A DNA stretch of 64,000 nucleotides from JANWWM01 sp046292465 (GTDB taxonomy: Bacteria; Bacteroidota; Chlorobiia; Chlorobiales; Thermochlorobacteraceae). Positions 28,115 through 35,687 of the stretch are shown in pieces. How positions within the stretch are numbered: the stretch's first letter is position 1; each line of letters opens with the position of its first letter. Location of the stretch: contig JBKBRB010000006.1 in assembly GCA_046292465.1 (NCBI GenBank), positions 70,728-134,727 on the forward strand, given 5' to 3'. Both the position numbers and the translations under genes were made by a program. A model generated the notes under the pieces. The model saw nothing but the letters and a program-made list of their open reading frames with translations, had not been told where the DNA came from and ran no database searches.

Positions 28115-28170
28115 AACATTTGCATGTTTGTGTTGCTATCAGCGTCAATTCAACATCAAATTATTTCGCT

Positions 28171-28395
28171 ATGCCTCAGGTATCTTACAAAGCCAATCTC
28201 GACAAATTTTTGGATTCGCTCTCGCCCGAACAAATGGTGTTTTTAGGCACGCTTATCGAGCGCGACATTGCCGCAGGCGACTTCGTTCAACTCGATTTGC
28301 TTGCAAACTTGATGTATGAACGCATTAAAGATTTTGACGTGAAAGAACTGCACGAGCGCACCCATCGGCAATTTTCCGACATTGTAGTTACTTGA
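28171..28395 (+). CDS. Hypothetical 74-residue helical protein
   Basis: Begins at ATG 28171 (MPQVSYKANLDKFL). No signal peptide; predicted mostly helical with an acidic pI, ending HRQFSDIVVT. I recognise no family. It occupies a divergent slot upstream of the GNAT gene and converges with the threonylcarbamoyl-AMP synthase gene. The real existence of the gene rests on its protein-like composition and its fit between neighbours. Confidence 0.55.
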   Translation: MPQVSYKANLDKFLDSLSPEQMVFLGTLIERDIAAGDFVQLDLLANLMYERIKDFDVKELHERTHRQFSDIVVT

Positions 28396-28414
28396 ATTAT
28401 TCCAACAAGAAAAC

Positions 28415-29350
28415 TCACTTTTTTGAGGCTTTTTCAATCCTATCCATCAATGCTAAGCCGATGCCTTGTTTGGGGACGCTTTGGCAATAGATTGTTTTCA
28501 AGCCGTGAGCGTCGCACTCTCGGAAGAACGCATAGAGCGAGCGCGCATAGTCGCTGAGTCCTTTACAAATTTTTTGATGCGCGAAGGGTTTTGGTGGTTG
28601 GCTTATGCCGATGAACGCGTGCGCATAATCTACATTGGAAAAGTCATTGATGAGTTTCACCGTTGCTTCGGGCGCGTAGTGGCGATATTTCATGCCGGGG
28701 CTTTTCGGCGTGTGGTGCAAGTCGCTTATGCCAAGGCGCGTTTCTGGCACAACGCGTTGGAGTTCCTCGATTGAAATCGCGCCGGTGCGCAAGACAACTG
28801 GATGCGTAACGGAACAGTCGACAACTGTGGATTCAAGTCCGAACTCGCTTTCATCACCTTTCAAAATGCACTCGATTTTTCCGTCAAAATCTTCCTGAAC
28901 TGCTTTCCACGAGGTTGAACTTGGCTTGCCCGAAAGATTCGCCGATGGTGCGGCAACAGGCGTGCCACACTCTTTGAGAAACATTTGCGTCAGTTTGAGC
29001 GATGGCATTCGAATGCCGATGGTGTCTAAACCTGCACTTACAATTTCAGGCACATACTTGCTTTTGGGAAGAATAATTGTCAGCGCCCCAGGAAAGAAGA
29101 CTTCCATTAGTTGCTCTGCAGTACGGGGGATTGTTTTGGCTAATAGTTCTATCTCGTGAAAATTTGCCACGTGCGCAATTAGGGGGTTATCGGACGGGCG
29201 ACCTTTGACAAGAAAAATTTTTTGAACATGTGCTTCATCGAACAAACTTGCTCCCAATCCATAAACGGTCTCTGTCGGGAAAGCCACAACGCCTCCTTTG
29301 AGCAAGAATTGCGCGGCGAGCTTAGGCGATTTTGTCAGTTTTGTTTCCAT
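28415..29350 (-). CDS. L-threonylcarbamoyladenylate synthase (Sua5/YwlC type)
   Basis: Makes threonylcarbamoyl-AMP from Thr, bicarbonate and ATP for the universal t6A37 tRNA modification. About 311 residues from ATG 29350. The N-terminal YrdC domain has GGVVAFPTETVYGLGAS, KGRPSDNPLIAHV (KxR...SxN motif) and PSANLSGKPS; the C-terminal Sua5 domain begins near SPGMKYRHYAPEA. The two-domain form is the Sua5 type rather than the short TsaC. The partners tsaB/D/E are not in the window. Confidence 0.94.
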   Translation of the reverse strand: METKLTKSPKLAAQFLLKGGVVAFPTETVYGLGASLFDEAHVQKIFLVKGRPSDNPLIAHVANFHEIELLAKTIPRTAEQLMEVFFPGALTIILPKSKYVPEIVSAGLDTIGIRMPSLKLTQMFLKECGTPVAAPSANLSGKPSSTSWKAVQEDFDGKIECILKGDESEFGLESTVVDCSVTHPVVLRTGAISIEELQRVVPETRLGISDLHHTPKSPGMKYRHYAPEATVKLINDFSNVDYAHAFIGISQPPKPFAHQKICKGLSDYARSLYAFFRECDAHGLKTIYCQSVPKQGIGLALMDRIEKASKK

Positions 29351-29581
29351 TGCTAATCCTGAAAGAACCACACATTGACTTCGTCACTTCCACCCACACT
29401 AACATTGCAAAACTAAATGATTTACAAGGAGCGCGAAATAACTTTTTGGACTTCGATATGCGCTTTGTAGAGATTGCACTTGTTCAATTTCACGCGCGAT
29501 GTAGAAGGAATCAGCCAAAACGGTTAATCGCTTGCCACACCTGCGGCACACCTGATTTTCTGCACTGGTTTGCGAGAAAAT

Positions 29582-30160
29582 TCAGCCGTTGAGTTGGCGA
29601 AGAAGTTTGAGCAAAGTTTCCTTTCCGGCACGGGAAATTTCTCTGCCTTGAATCGGAAAGTTTGGCAAGGTGCGTGCGTAGCGGCGAAGTTCATGCACTG
29701 TCATGCGGTCGAGATGCTCCAATGAAGGTTTGGCTTCTGACGCCTCAGAAGTGGGCGTCGGCGCGGCTGGCGTTGCGGTCGTTGAGTGCGAAGAAGTGGG
29801 CGGAGCAGGGGTTACAGCAGTTGTTGATGTTGATGATGTAGGCAACGGCGATTCGTTTTGCTTTTTTTTACGAGGTCGCACCTCCGTGTAAATCAGTTCA
29901 TCATGTAAGCCGACATCAGGACGCGGAATAACATGCGCTGCTACGAGCGTTCCGACGCGCGCCGCCGCCAATCGCCCCGCATCAACAGCCGACTGGACCG
30001 CAGCCACTTCACCAACAAGTTTTACGGTCATCAAGCCTGCATCTACACGATCAATCGAAATCAGTTTGACGTCGGCAGATTTGAGGGCGGCATCGCACGC
30101 TTCTATTGCAGCAACCAGCCCTCGTGTTTCAATGAGTCCAACGGCAAGTTCTTCGCGCAT
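29582..30160 (-). CDS. BMC-domain shell protein with linker and C-terminal helical tail
   Basis: 192 residues from ATG 30160 (MREELAVGLIETRG). Residues 4-85 are a single BMC (Pfam 00936) domain of bacterial microcompartment shells, with the conserved GLIETRGLVAAIEA start and AAHVIPRPD end. The pore loop reads DRVDAGLM rather than the GGG/GSG type of the neighbour. Residues 96-145 are a basic patch followed by a Ser/Thr/Pro/Ala linker, and residues 146-192 (LEHLDRMTVHELRRYAR...GKETLLKLLRQL) form a helical unit like a SAP or Rho-N nucleic-acid-binding domain. The appendage recalls EutK/PduK architecture. It starts 26 bases after its neighbour's stop; no enzymes or BMC-P vertex gene is nearby. 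Confidence 0.88.
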   Translation of the reverse strand: MREELAVGLIETRGLVAAIEACDAALKSADVKLISIDRVDAGLMTVKLVGEVAAVQSAVDAGRLAAARVGTLVAAHVIPRPDVGLHDELIYTEVRPRKKKQNESPLPTSSTSTTAVTPAPPTSSHSTTATPAAPTPTSEASEAKPSLEHLDRMTVHELRRYARTLPNFPIQGREISRAGKETLLKLLRQLNG

Positions 30161-30185
30161 AGCTATGATGTGAAGCAATGAAGCA

Positions 30186-30464
30186 TTAAGAACGCTTGGG
30201 AAGAATGCTCTCGACATCGGTGTGTGGGCGAGGAATTACATGGACGGAGACCAACTCGCCGACACGTTGCGCCGCCGCAGCACCTGCGTCGGTTGCAGCT
30301 TTGACTGCACCCACATCGCCACGAACCATGACAGTAACGTATCCGCCGCCAATTGCTTCTTTGCCGATGAGTTCCACTTTTGCGGCTTTGACCATGGCGT
30401 CTGCTGCTTCGATTGCGCCGACCAAGCCCTTGGTTTCCACCATGCCTAAGGCGTCCATTGCCAT
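30186..30464 (-). CDS. Canonical BMC-H hexameric shell protein (PduA/EutM-like)
   Basis: 92 residues. Standard BMC-H order: ALGMVETKGLVGAIEAADAM, central pore loop GKEAIGGGYVTVMVRGDVGAVKAA, and the end VHVIPRPHTDVESILPK, very close to PduA/EutM-type tiles. The GGG pore suggests a wide, small-molecule-selective pore. A Shine-Dalgarno-like CGGAG lies about 12 bases upstream of the ATG, unlike many neighbours. It is transcribed first and is followed at 26 bases by the extended BMC protein. Shell composition cannot be complete with these two alone. Confidence 0.95.
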   Translation of the reverse strand: MAMDALGMVETKGLVGAIEAADAMVKAAKVELIGKEAIGGGYVTVMVRGDVGAVKAATDAGAAAAQRVGELVSVHVIPRPHTDVESILPKRS

Positions 30465-30550
30465 ATTGAATTTCTCCGAGTTATGTTTTTGAAAATGTGA
30501 TTTGTTTTGAACTTGAAGTTACACGAAAAGCACGCATTTGCAAAAATGAG

Positions 30551-30574
30551 AAGGCAACCCAAACGAGTTGCCTT
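30551..30574 (-). terminator. Terminator downstream of pepA
   Basis: An 8-bp perfect stem (aaggcaac / gttgcctt) with an 8-base loop 23 bases past the pepA stop, followed on the minus strand by CTCATTTTTG. It separates pepA from the BMC gene pair that follows in the same direction. Confidence 0.75.
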
Positions 30575-30596
30575 TCAACGATGTGTGGTTGTTGCA

Positions 30597-32123
30597 TCAG
30601 TTCCAGTTGCGTAGCACTTCGGCAAGCAAGCGCACGCCAAAGCCCGAACTGCTTTTTGCATTGCTCGAACCCATCGATGGGAACGACGGACCTGCAATAT
30701 CCAAGTGTGCCCATGCTTTGTGGTCGCCGATAAATTTCTCGAGAAACTTCGCCGCTGTAACCGCACCTGCACCTCTACCGCCCGTGTTTTTGACGTCAGC
30801 GACTTCAGATTTGATTTGCTTGTCGTAATCGTCCCACAGCGGCATTCGCCATACTTTTTCGCCGGAGCGCATTCCTGCCTTTGAAAGTTTCTCAGCAAGG
30901 TCGTCGTTATTGGTGAAAAGCCCTGCTGCTTGATAGCCCAGTGCAATCACACATGCGCCGGTGAGCGTGGCAAGGTCGATAATAACGTCAGGAGCGTATT
31001 CTTCTTTCGCATATGTGAGCGCATCGGCTAAAATGAGCCTTCCTTCAGCGTCAGTGTTATCGACTTCAACGGTAATGCCAGAGTAGGTTGTCAGAACATC
31101 GCCAGGGTTTTGTGCTGTGCCACTGGGCTTATTGTCAGTTGCAGGAATAAATCCAATCACGCGTATCGGAAGTTTAAGCCGTGCTGCAATTTCTACTGCT
31201 CCAATCACACCGGCTGCGCCCGACATATCGGACTTCATATCAGCCAGATTTTCTGACGGTTTGAGCGAAATACCACCTGTGTCAAACGTCACCCCCTTAC
31301 CGACGAGGGCAATTGTCGCCTTAGGCTTGCCTTCGGGCGTGTAATCGAGAATTGAAAATGTTGGCGGCTCACTGCTTCCTTGATTGACACCGAGCAATCC
31401 GCCCATTTTGAGTTGCTGAATTTTCTTTTTGTTAAACACGGTTACTTTGTAGCCGTATTTTTTGCCTGATGCTTTTGCCGCATTGGCAAGATCGGTTGCG
31501 GTCATGTAGTTGCTCGGCGAATTGATAAGGTCGCGCACCATAGATTGTGCCGAGCCAATCACTTCGCCGACCTTCGCGCCACTTTCAACAGCCTTCAATG
31601 AAGAGACACTTGTAATCAACACGAGTTCTTTGAATTCAAACTTCGGTTCGCTTTTGTGCTTTTTATCTTTCAGTGCTTGAACACGGTCGGTTTTGAGTTT
31701 ATTGTAGTCGTAAAGCCCAAGTTCAAATCCCTCAACCACCGCTTGTGCAATGTAAGATTCTTCTTCTTGCATTTCGCTGGCGATTGCACTGATTTCTGTC
31801 AGGTTAATGCCAACTTTTGGAAGTTTCATTTCTCTGACTTTTGTCGCCATTGAAGATGCGCTTTTGCGCACGGCGTCGAGTGAAAATTTCTGTCCTACCC
31901 CCAAAACAAAAACGCGCTTTGCATTGAAGTTTTCCTTTTGCGGGTAAAGGACAAGCACCTCTCCTTCTTCGGCTTTGAAATCACCATTGAGCCCTGCGGT
32001 AACAACGCCCGCCATTGCATTGAGAGCGGTTAAACTTTTTTCTTTTGATGCTCTCGGAACAAAAAAACCAATCGCCTCGAGCGCGAGCGTATTGGGTTCG
32101 GCTTTGGATACAGAGACTTTCAT
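30597..32123 (-). CDS. pepA: Leucyl aminopeptidase (M17)
   Basis: 508 residues. Cytosolic two-zinc aminopeptidase removing N-terminal residues. The family signature NTDAEGRLILADAL is present, with the metal-binding motifs VGKGVTFDTGG and KSDMSGAAGV just upstream. The variable N-terminal macro-like domain runs to about residue 190. In some bacteria PepA also acts as a DNA-binding protein; nothing here tests that. It follows the nrnA gene by 28 bases. Confidence 0.95.
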   Translation of the reverse strand: MKVSVSKAEPNTLALEAIGFFVPRASKEKSLTALNAMAGVVTAGLNGDFKAEEGEVLVLYPQKENFNAKRVFVLGVGQKFSLDAVRKSASSMATKVREMKLPKVGINLTEISAIASEMQEEESYIAQAVVEGFELGLYDYNKLKTDRVQALKDKKHKSEPKFEFKELVLITSVSSLKAVESGAKVGEVIGSAQSMVRDLINSPSNYMTATDLANAAKASGKKYGYKVTVFNKKKIQQLKMGGLLGVNQGSSEPPTFSILDYTPEGKPKATIALVGKGVTFDTGGISLKPSENLADMKSDMSGAAGVIGAVEIAARLKLPIRVIGFIPATDNKPSGTAQNPGDVLTTYSGITVEVDNTDAEGRLILADALTYAKEEYAPDVIIDLATLTGACVIALGYQAAGLFTNNDDLAEKLSKAGMRSGEKVWRMPLWDDYDKQIKSEVADVKNTGGRGAGAVTAAKFLEKFIGDHKAWAHLDIAGPSFPSMGSSNAKSSSGFGVRLLAEVLRNWN

Positions 32124-32151
32124 TGTGATAGGTTTGGTTTGAAAATTAGGT

Positions 32152-33216
32152 TTAATGGTTATGACTGTTTCGTAGCAAGTTGATTGAAATAACCGTCAGT
32201 TTCTCAATAGCTTCTTGAAGTGGAAAAGGCATGATGCAGCCCGCAGCATTTTTGTGCCCGCCTCCACCGTATTGCATCGCAATTTCATTGACGGCTAAAT
32301 CGCCACGAGAGCGCATGCTCACTTTGGTGTGTCCATCTGGCAGCTCGATAAGCAAGAGACTAATGCGTGTGGTGGGTATGCCAACCATGTAGTCCAAGAG
32401 GCGTTCAGTGTCGGTCAAACTTGTCTCTGTTTCGTTTAACATCGCTTGCGTGATGAGCATATATGCGAGACGATTTTTCTCCAAGAGCTTGATGCTTCTG
32501 ATGCCATAGCCGATAAGTTTGAGTATGTTTTCGGTCAGTGTGTTGTAAATTTTCTCGTAAATTTCCATCGGCGAAATGCCCGTCTCCAAAAGTTCAGCAA
32601 CAATGCGGTGAACGTGCGGCGTTGTCTTTGGCAGTTTGAACGAGGCGGTGTCGGTCATAATGGCGGTGTAAAGTCCTGTAGCCACATTTTTATCAATCAG
32701 CGTTTTGCCATATCGTTCTTCCATTGCTTTGATGAGTTCATATGTCAGTTCGCCCGTTGCGCATGCATCTGAAAAGCACACCATTGCGTCGGCAAAGTCT
32801 TCTGGGTAAAGATGATGGTCGATGCACACCACTTTTTGACCTTGCTTCTGCAGCTCTAAAACAATTGGCTTCATCGCGCGTGTTCTGCCAATATGGTTCG
32901 TATCAAGAAGTATGAACAAATCGGCTTGCTCCAACCGCCCTCGATGCTCGACTGAATCTTCTTGAAAAATCAGCACATCGGATAGATATGGCAGGAATTG
33001 ATAATTTTTCGGAATGCTCGTCGGGTTGATGATACAAACCTCTTTGCCTAATTGGCGCAAGACGGAAACCATTGCCACCTCACTGCCCAAGCCGTCACCA
33101 TCCGAATTTTCATGGGTTGAAAGCACAATGCGTGTTGCGTTTTCAATCAGTTCCAACACAGGTGTCCAAACGGAAGTCAGCGCAGGATTCTTGACCCCCA
33201 CAAGTAGGCTCGACAT
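32152..33216 (-). CDS. nrnA: DHH/DHHA1 phosphoesterase (NrnA-type oligoribonuclease/pAp phosphatase)
   Basis: 354 residues. The DHH domain motifs are STHENSDGDGLGSE (metal binding), FILLDTNHIGRTR, and VVCIDHHLYP (DHH); the C-terminal DHHA1 domain has GGGGHKNAAGC. NrnA proteins degrade short RNA oligonucleotides and dephosphorylate 3'-phosphoadenosine 5'-phosphate; this is inferred from family membership. The gene is upstream of pepA and its promoter region is next to the mobile insertion at 33.3 kb. Confidence 0.92.
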   Translation of the reverse strand: MSSLLVGVKNPALTSVWTPVLELIENATRIVLSTHENSDGDGLGSEVAMVSVLRQLGKEVCIINPTSIPKNYQFLPYLSDVLIFQEDSVEHRGRLEQADLFILLDTNHIGRTRAMKPIVLELQKQGQKVVCIDHHLYPEDFADAMVCFSDACATGELTYELIKAMEERYGKTLIDKNVATGLYTAIMTDTASFKLPKTTPHVHRIVAELLETGISPMEIYEKIYNTLTENILKLIGYGIRSIKLLEKNRLAYMLITQAMLNETETSLTDTERLLDYMVGIPTTRISLLLIELPDGHTKVSMRSRGDLAVNEIAMQYGGGGHKNAAGCIMPFPLQEAIEKLTVISINLLRNSHNH

Positions 33217-33298
33217 AACCTTTCACAATAATTTTTCCAAAACGAAACGCCAAGTTATCATAAATTCTTCTTTTTTTCAACTAAGGAATTTGCTCTCG

Positions 33299-33433
33299 TT
33301 AGGTTGAATTTTTCAACCCAAACCGATTCAGATAGTCTTCGAAGCCTAAAATGCGGCGGGTGTATTCGGATTGCATCAGCGGCGAAGAGATGATGAAATC
33401 GGCTGTGGCGCGATTGCACGCAACGGGAATGTT
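33299..33433 (-). pseudogene. Detached 3' end of mgsA with a different C-terminus
   Basis: A 44-codon fragment reading in the mgsA frame from NIPVACNRATADF to LNRFGLKNST and a TAA stop at 33299-33301. It matches the 3' end of the intact mgsA at 35688-36152 exactly up to NRF. After that the fragment reads GLKNST while the working gene reads DTKSRA. It has no start codon. The simplest reading is that this is the original 3' end of mgsA, cut off when the restriction-modification unit inserted. Confidence 0.88.
33319..33433. repeat. 115-bp direct repeat, distal copy
   Basis: Identical over 115 bases to 35708-35822 (offset 2389). The bases just outside differ on both sides, which sets the limits. 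The left flank of this copy keeps the presumed ancestral mgsA stop. Confidence 0.97.
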
Positions 33434-33621
33434 GCCAAAAAATCAACTTAAAGGACAGGAGTAGCCTTATCCGAATTTCATGTTGCATGTTGTGTGATAC
33501 ATCAGATAAAATCTTCTTAAATCATTTCCTTTCTTCAATCTTAAAAAATCGGTCTCTTCACGGATGAAGCGCAAGAATGCCCTTGTGCTATTTATGCTGT
33601 TTTAGTAAATCCGAAATTGTA
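33434..33621. other. AT-rich left arm of the insertion, no gene seen
   Basis: 188 bases between the distal repeat and the end of the endonuclease gene. I see no coding sequence. It holds a short direct repeat (catgttg catgttg, near 33480). The inner edge CCAAAA near 33435 is mirrored by CTTTTGG near 35697 at the other edge; six matching bases could be chance. Confidence 0.5.
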
Positions 33622-34290
33622 TTAATGCCTTTTTGTAATATCTTTTTTTTTCAATTCTTTGTAGTAATTTGAGTTATGAATTGGTTTATCTACTTTTCTT
33701 TCACCCTCGAGAAGGGTTATGATGTTTAGATCTACATCAAAATAAGACATAATCGTGTGAGATGAATAGCTCCCATATATTATTTTCTTTTTTGGTTCAG
33801 AAAAATCGCCCGTCAACTGACTTTCAAGTTGAATCAATACGCATTTCAAGTTTGGGACAACACTTTTGAGAAGAGTAAAATCTACCATTATTCTTTTTAA
33901 CATAGCATTTTCTGTGTATGCTTTACACTCAATTCCCATAATCATTTTGTTATCAATAGACACGTGAATATCAGTTTTCAATCCGTAGTAATAATCAGAA
34001 ATATTTTTATAGATAAACTCTTTCACTTCTTTTTGCTTTAGCCTTTCTATGTATGATTTGTTTATCGGAACTTTAAATACTTCCTTCTCAAAAGACAATC
34101 GTTCTGATTCACCACCAATATTGTGCCATGCAATTTCTACCATGTGGCGCGCAATACTTTCCACTAATTTTCCTTTGCCAGCACGAATAACACCTCCAAA
34201 TGCTCTTTCGTCGTCATCTTTTGCATCTGCTTCAATTCCTTTTACTAAAATTTCGTAGGCTTTTATTATTTCATCTACTGAATATGGCAT
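33622..34290 (-). CDS. Type II restriction endonuclease, PD-(D/E)XK-like
   Basis: 222 residues, not similar to any enzyme that I can name. A plausible PD-(D/E)XK centre is Asp107 (GLKTDIHVSIDN) and Glu121-x-Lys123 (MGIECKAY). An N-terminal helical part precedes it (DEIIKAYEILVKG...KLVESIARHM). The gene starts nine bases after the methyltransferase stop, the usual arrangement of a type II pair in one transcript with the methylase made first. AT-rich codons differ strongly from the flanks, so it is likely horizontally acquired. Recognition sequence unknown. Confidence 0.8.
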   Translation of the reverse strand: MPYSVDEIIKAYEILVKGIEADAKDDDERAFGGVIRAGKGKLVESIARHMVEIAWHNIGGESERLSFEKEVFKVPINKSYIERLKQKEVKEFIYKNISDYYYGLKTDIHVSIDNKMIMGIECKAYTENAMLKRIMVDFTLLKSVVPNLKCVLIQLESQLTGDFSEPKKKIIYGSYSSHTIMSYFDVDLNIITLLEGERKVDKPIHNSNYYKELKKKDITKRH

Positions 34291-34299
34291 AACAAATTC

Positions 34300-35472
34300 T
34301 TAAAGAAGTATTTCTGATATTCTTTCTTCTGCAATAGTACAATACTCTTTTGATATATCAATTCCTAAGTATTTTCTATTGAGTATTTTAGAAACAAATG
34401 TCGTTGTTCCCGAACCATTAAAAGGGTCAAGAATTATATCATTTTTAAAACTGAACAGTTTTATTATTCTTAATGCTAACTCTTCAGGAAACATCGCTGG
34501 GTGATTGTATTTTTTCATGTCTCTTTCGGGCGCAATCGACCATTTTGCAACGACCCATTTTTTAAATTCATCTGCTGAAATATCAGCATCATCGCTCTTA
34601 CCTTCTTTTTTTATAGTCCCTTTTGCAAATATTTCAATAAATTCCCAAGTATATTTCAAATACGGATTACTCGGGCTTTTCCAACTTCCCCATGCAGTAT
34701 ACTTACAGTTGTAATTATTTTTTTCCCATAGTATTTCACCTTTCCAAATCATTTTTCTTGACATGAAGTAGTTACTTATAATATGATGGCTTGGAATGTA
34801 GTCAGAAAAAAGAGGTTGAATATTTACAGCTATTCTTCCGCCATATTTTAAGACTCTAATACATTCGTTGAATATTTCAAATAACTTTGAAAAATATGTC
34901 TCCCAGTGTTGTGTATCTTCATTCGTTTTGTAGTTAAGTCCAAAGTTATATGGAGGCGAGGTAAAAATTAAATCTATACAATTATCAGGTAGTTTCCTTA
35001 AAACTTCAAGACTATCAGCACATATTATCTTGTTCTCAAACTCAATTGGTAACGGATTATTTTTTTGAGAAAACCCATCATTATTTGCATAGTAAAATTG
35101 ATTACGGTTTACTTCTTTTTCTTTCCTGTCTTTTACTTTGCGCTCTTTATTGTATCCAATATACAGACGCTTATTGTTCTTAAATCCATAACTTTTTATT
35201 GTATCTATTTGCTTCAAAATATCCGAAAGTAACTCAAACACCACACCCGAAGAGTTATTAGACTTAATATTATCTACTTCATTCTGAAAAACTTTAATAT
35301 CTACTGCATTGAGAAATATTATTAGTTGTTCATTAGATAGGTCATAACTTAACTCTTTTTCTGGAAATTTTTGAAAAAATACCTCTAAAATATTCTTTTC
35401 TTTCAAGTCTAATTGCTTTTTTAGAGGGAATACTAACTTCTTGTAGTTCTCGTCTTTTTCTACTTTTTGCAT
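34300..35472 (-). CDS. DNA (cytosine-N4 or adenine-N6) methyltransferase, beta-class order
   Basis: 390 residues from ATG 35472; a TTG 36 bases upstream is possible. The catalytic motif IV TSPPYN (residues 171-176) comes before the SAM-binding motif I DPFNGSGTT (about 349-357), which is beta-class order; SPPY favours N4-cytosine but N6-adenine remains possible. Residues 1-145 form a Lys/Asn-rich extension without a recognised domain, unusually long. It protects host DNA from the endonuclease encoded directly downstream. AT-rich composition supports recent transfer. Confidence 0.9.
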   Translation of the reverse strand: MQKVEKDENYKKLVFPLKKQLDLKEKNILEVFFQKFPEKELSYDLSNEQLIIFLNAVDIKVFQNEVDNIKSNNSSGVVFELLSDILKQIDTIKSYGFKNNKRLYIGYNKERKVKDRKEKEVNRNQFYYANNDGFSQKNNPLPIEFENKIICADSLEVLRKLPDNCIDLIFTSPPYNFGLNYKTNEDTQHWETYFSKLFEIFNECIRVLKYGGRIAVNIQPLFSDYIPSHHIISNYFMSRKMIWKGEILWEKNNYNCKYTAWGSWKSPSNPYLKYTWEFIEIFAKGTIKKEGKSDDADISADEFKKWVVAKWSIAPERDMKKYNHPAMFPEELALRIIKLFSFKNDIILDPFNGSGTTTFVSKILNRKYLGIDISKEYCTIAEERISEILL

Positions 35473-35687
35473 AGATATGTTCACTATAACCCCTTGAATT
35501 TTATACAAATCAAGTATATCAGATATTCTTAATTGGCATTTCTTTCATAAAACACATGTGATACTCCGAGAATATTACCACAACTATTTTTCACAAAACA
35601 GATAGAAACTTACTTTTCTGCATATAAACTTTCAATATACTTCACTTTGTCTCTACTGTTTTCGTTCATCATACTTTTGACATCTTA

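Noticed and set aside
33302..33318. A small hairpin (ggttgaa / ttcaacc) at the end of the mgsA fragment
   Set aside because: Three-base loop, AT-rich and no T-run on either strand; too weak to call a terminator.
33258..33488. A minus-strand open frame of 76 codons across the distal mgsA repeat
   Set aside because: It is in a different frame from mgsA, has Arg/His-rich shadow composition, and is explained by the duplicated gene end.
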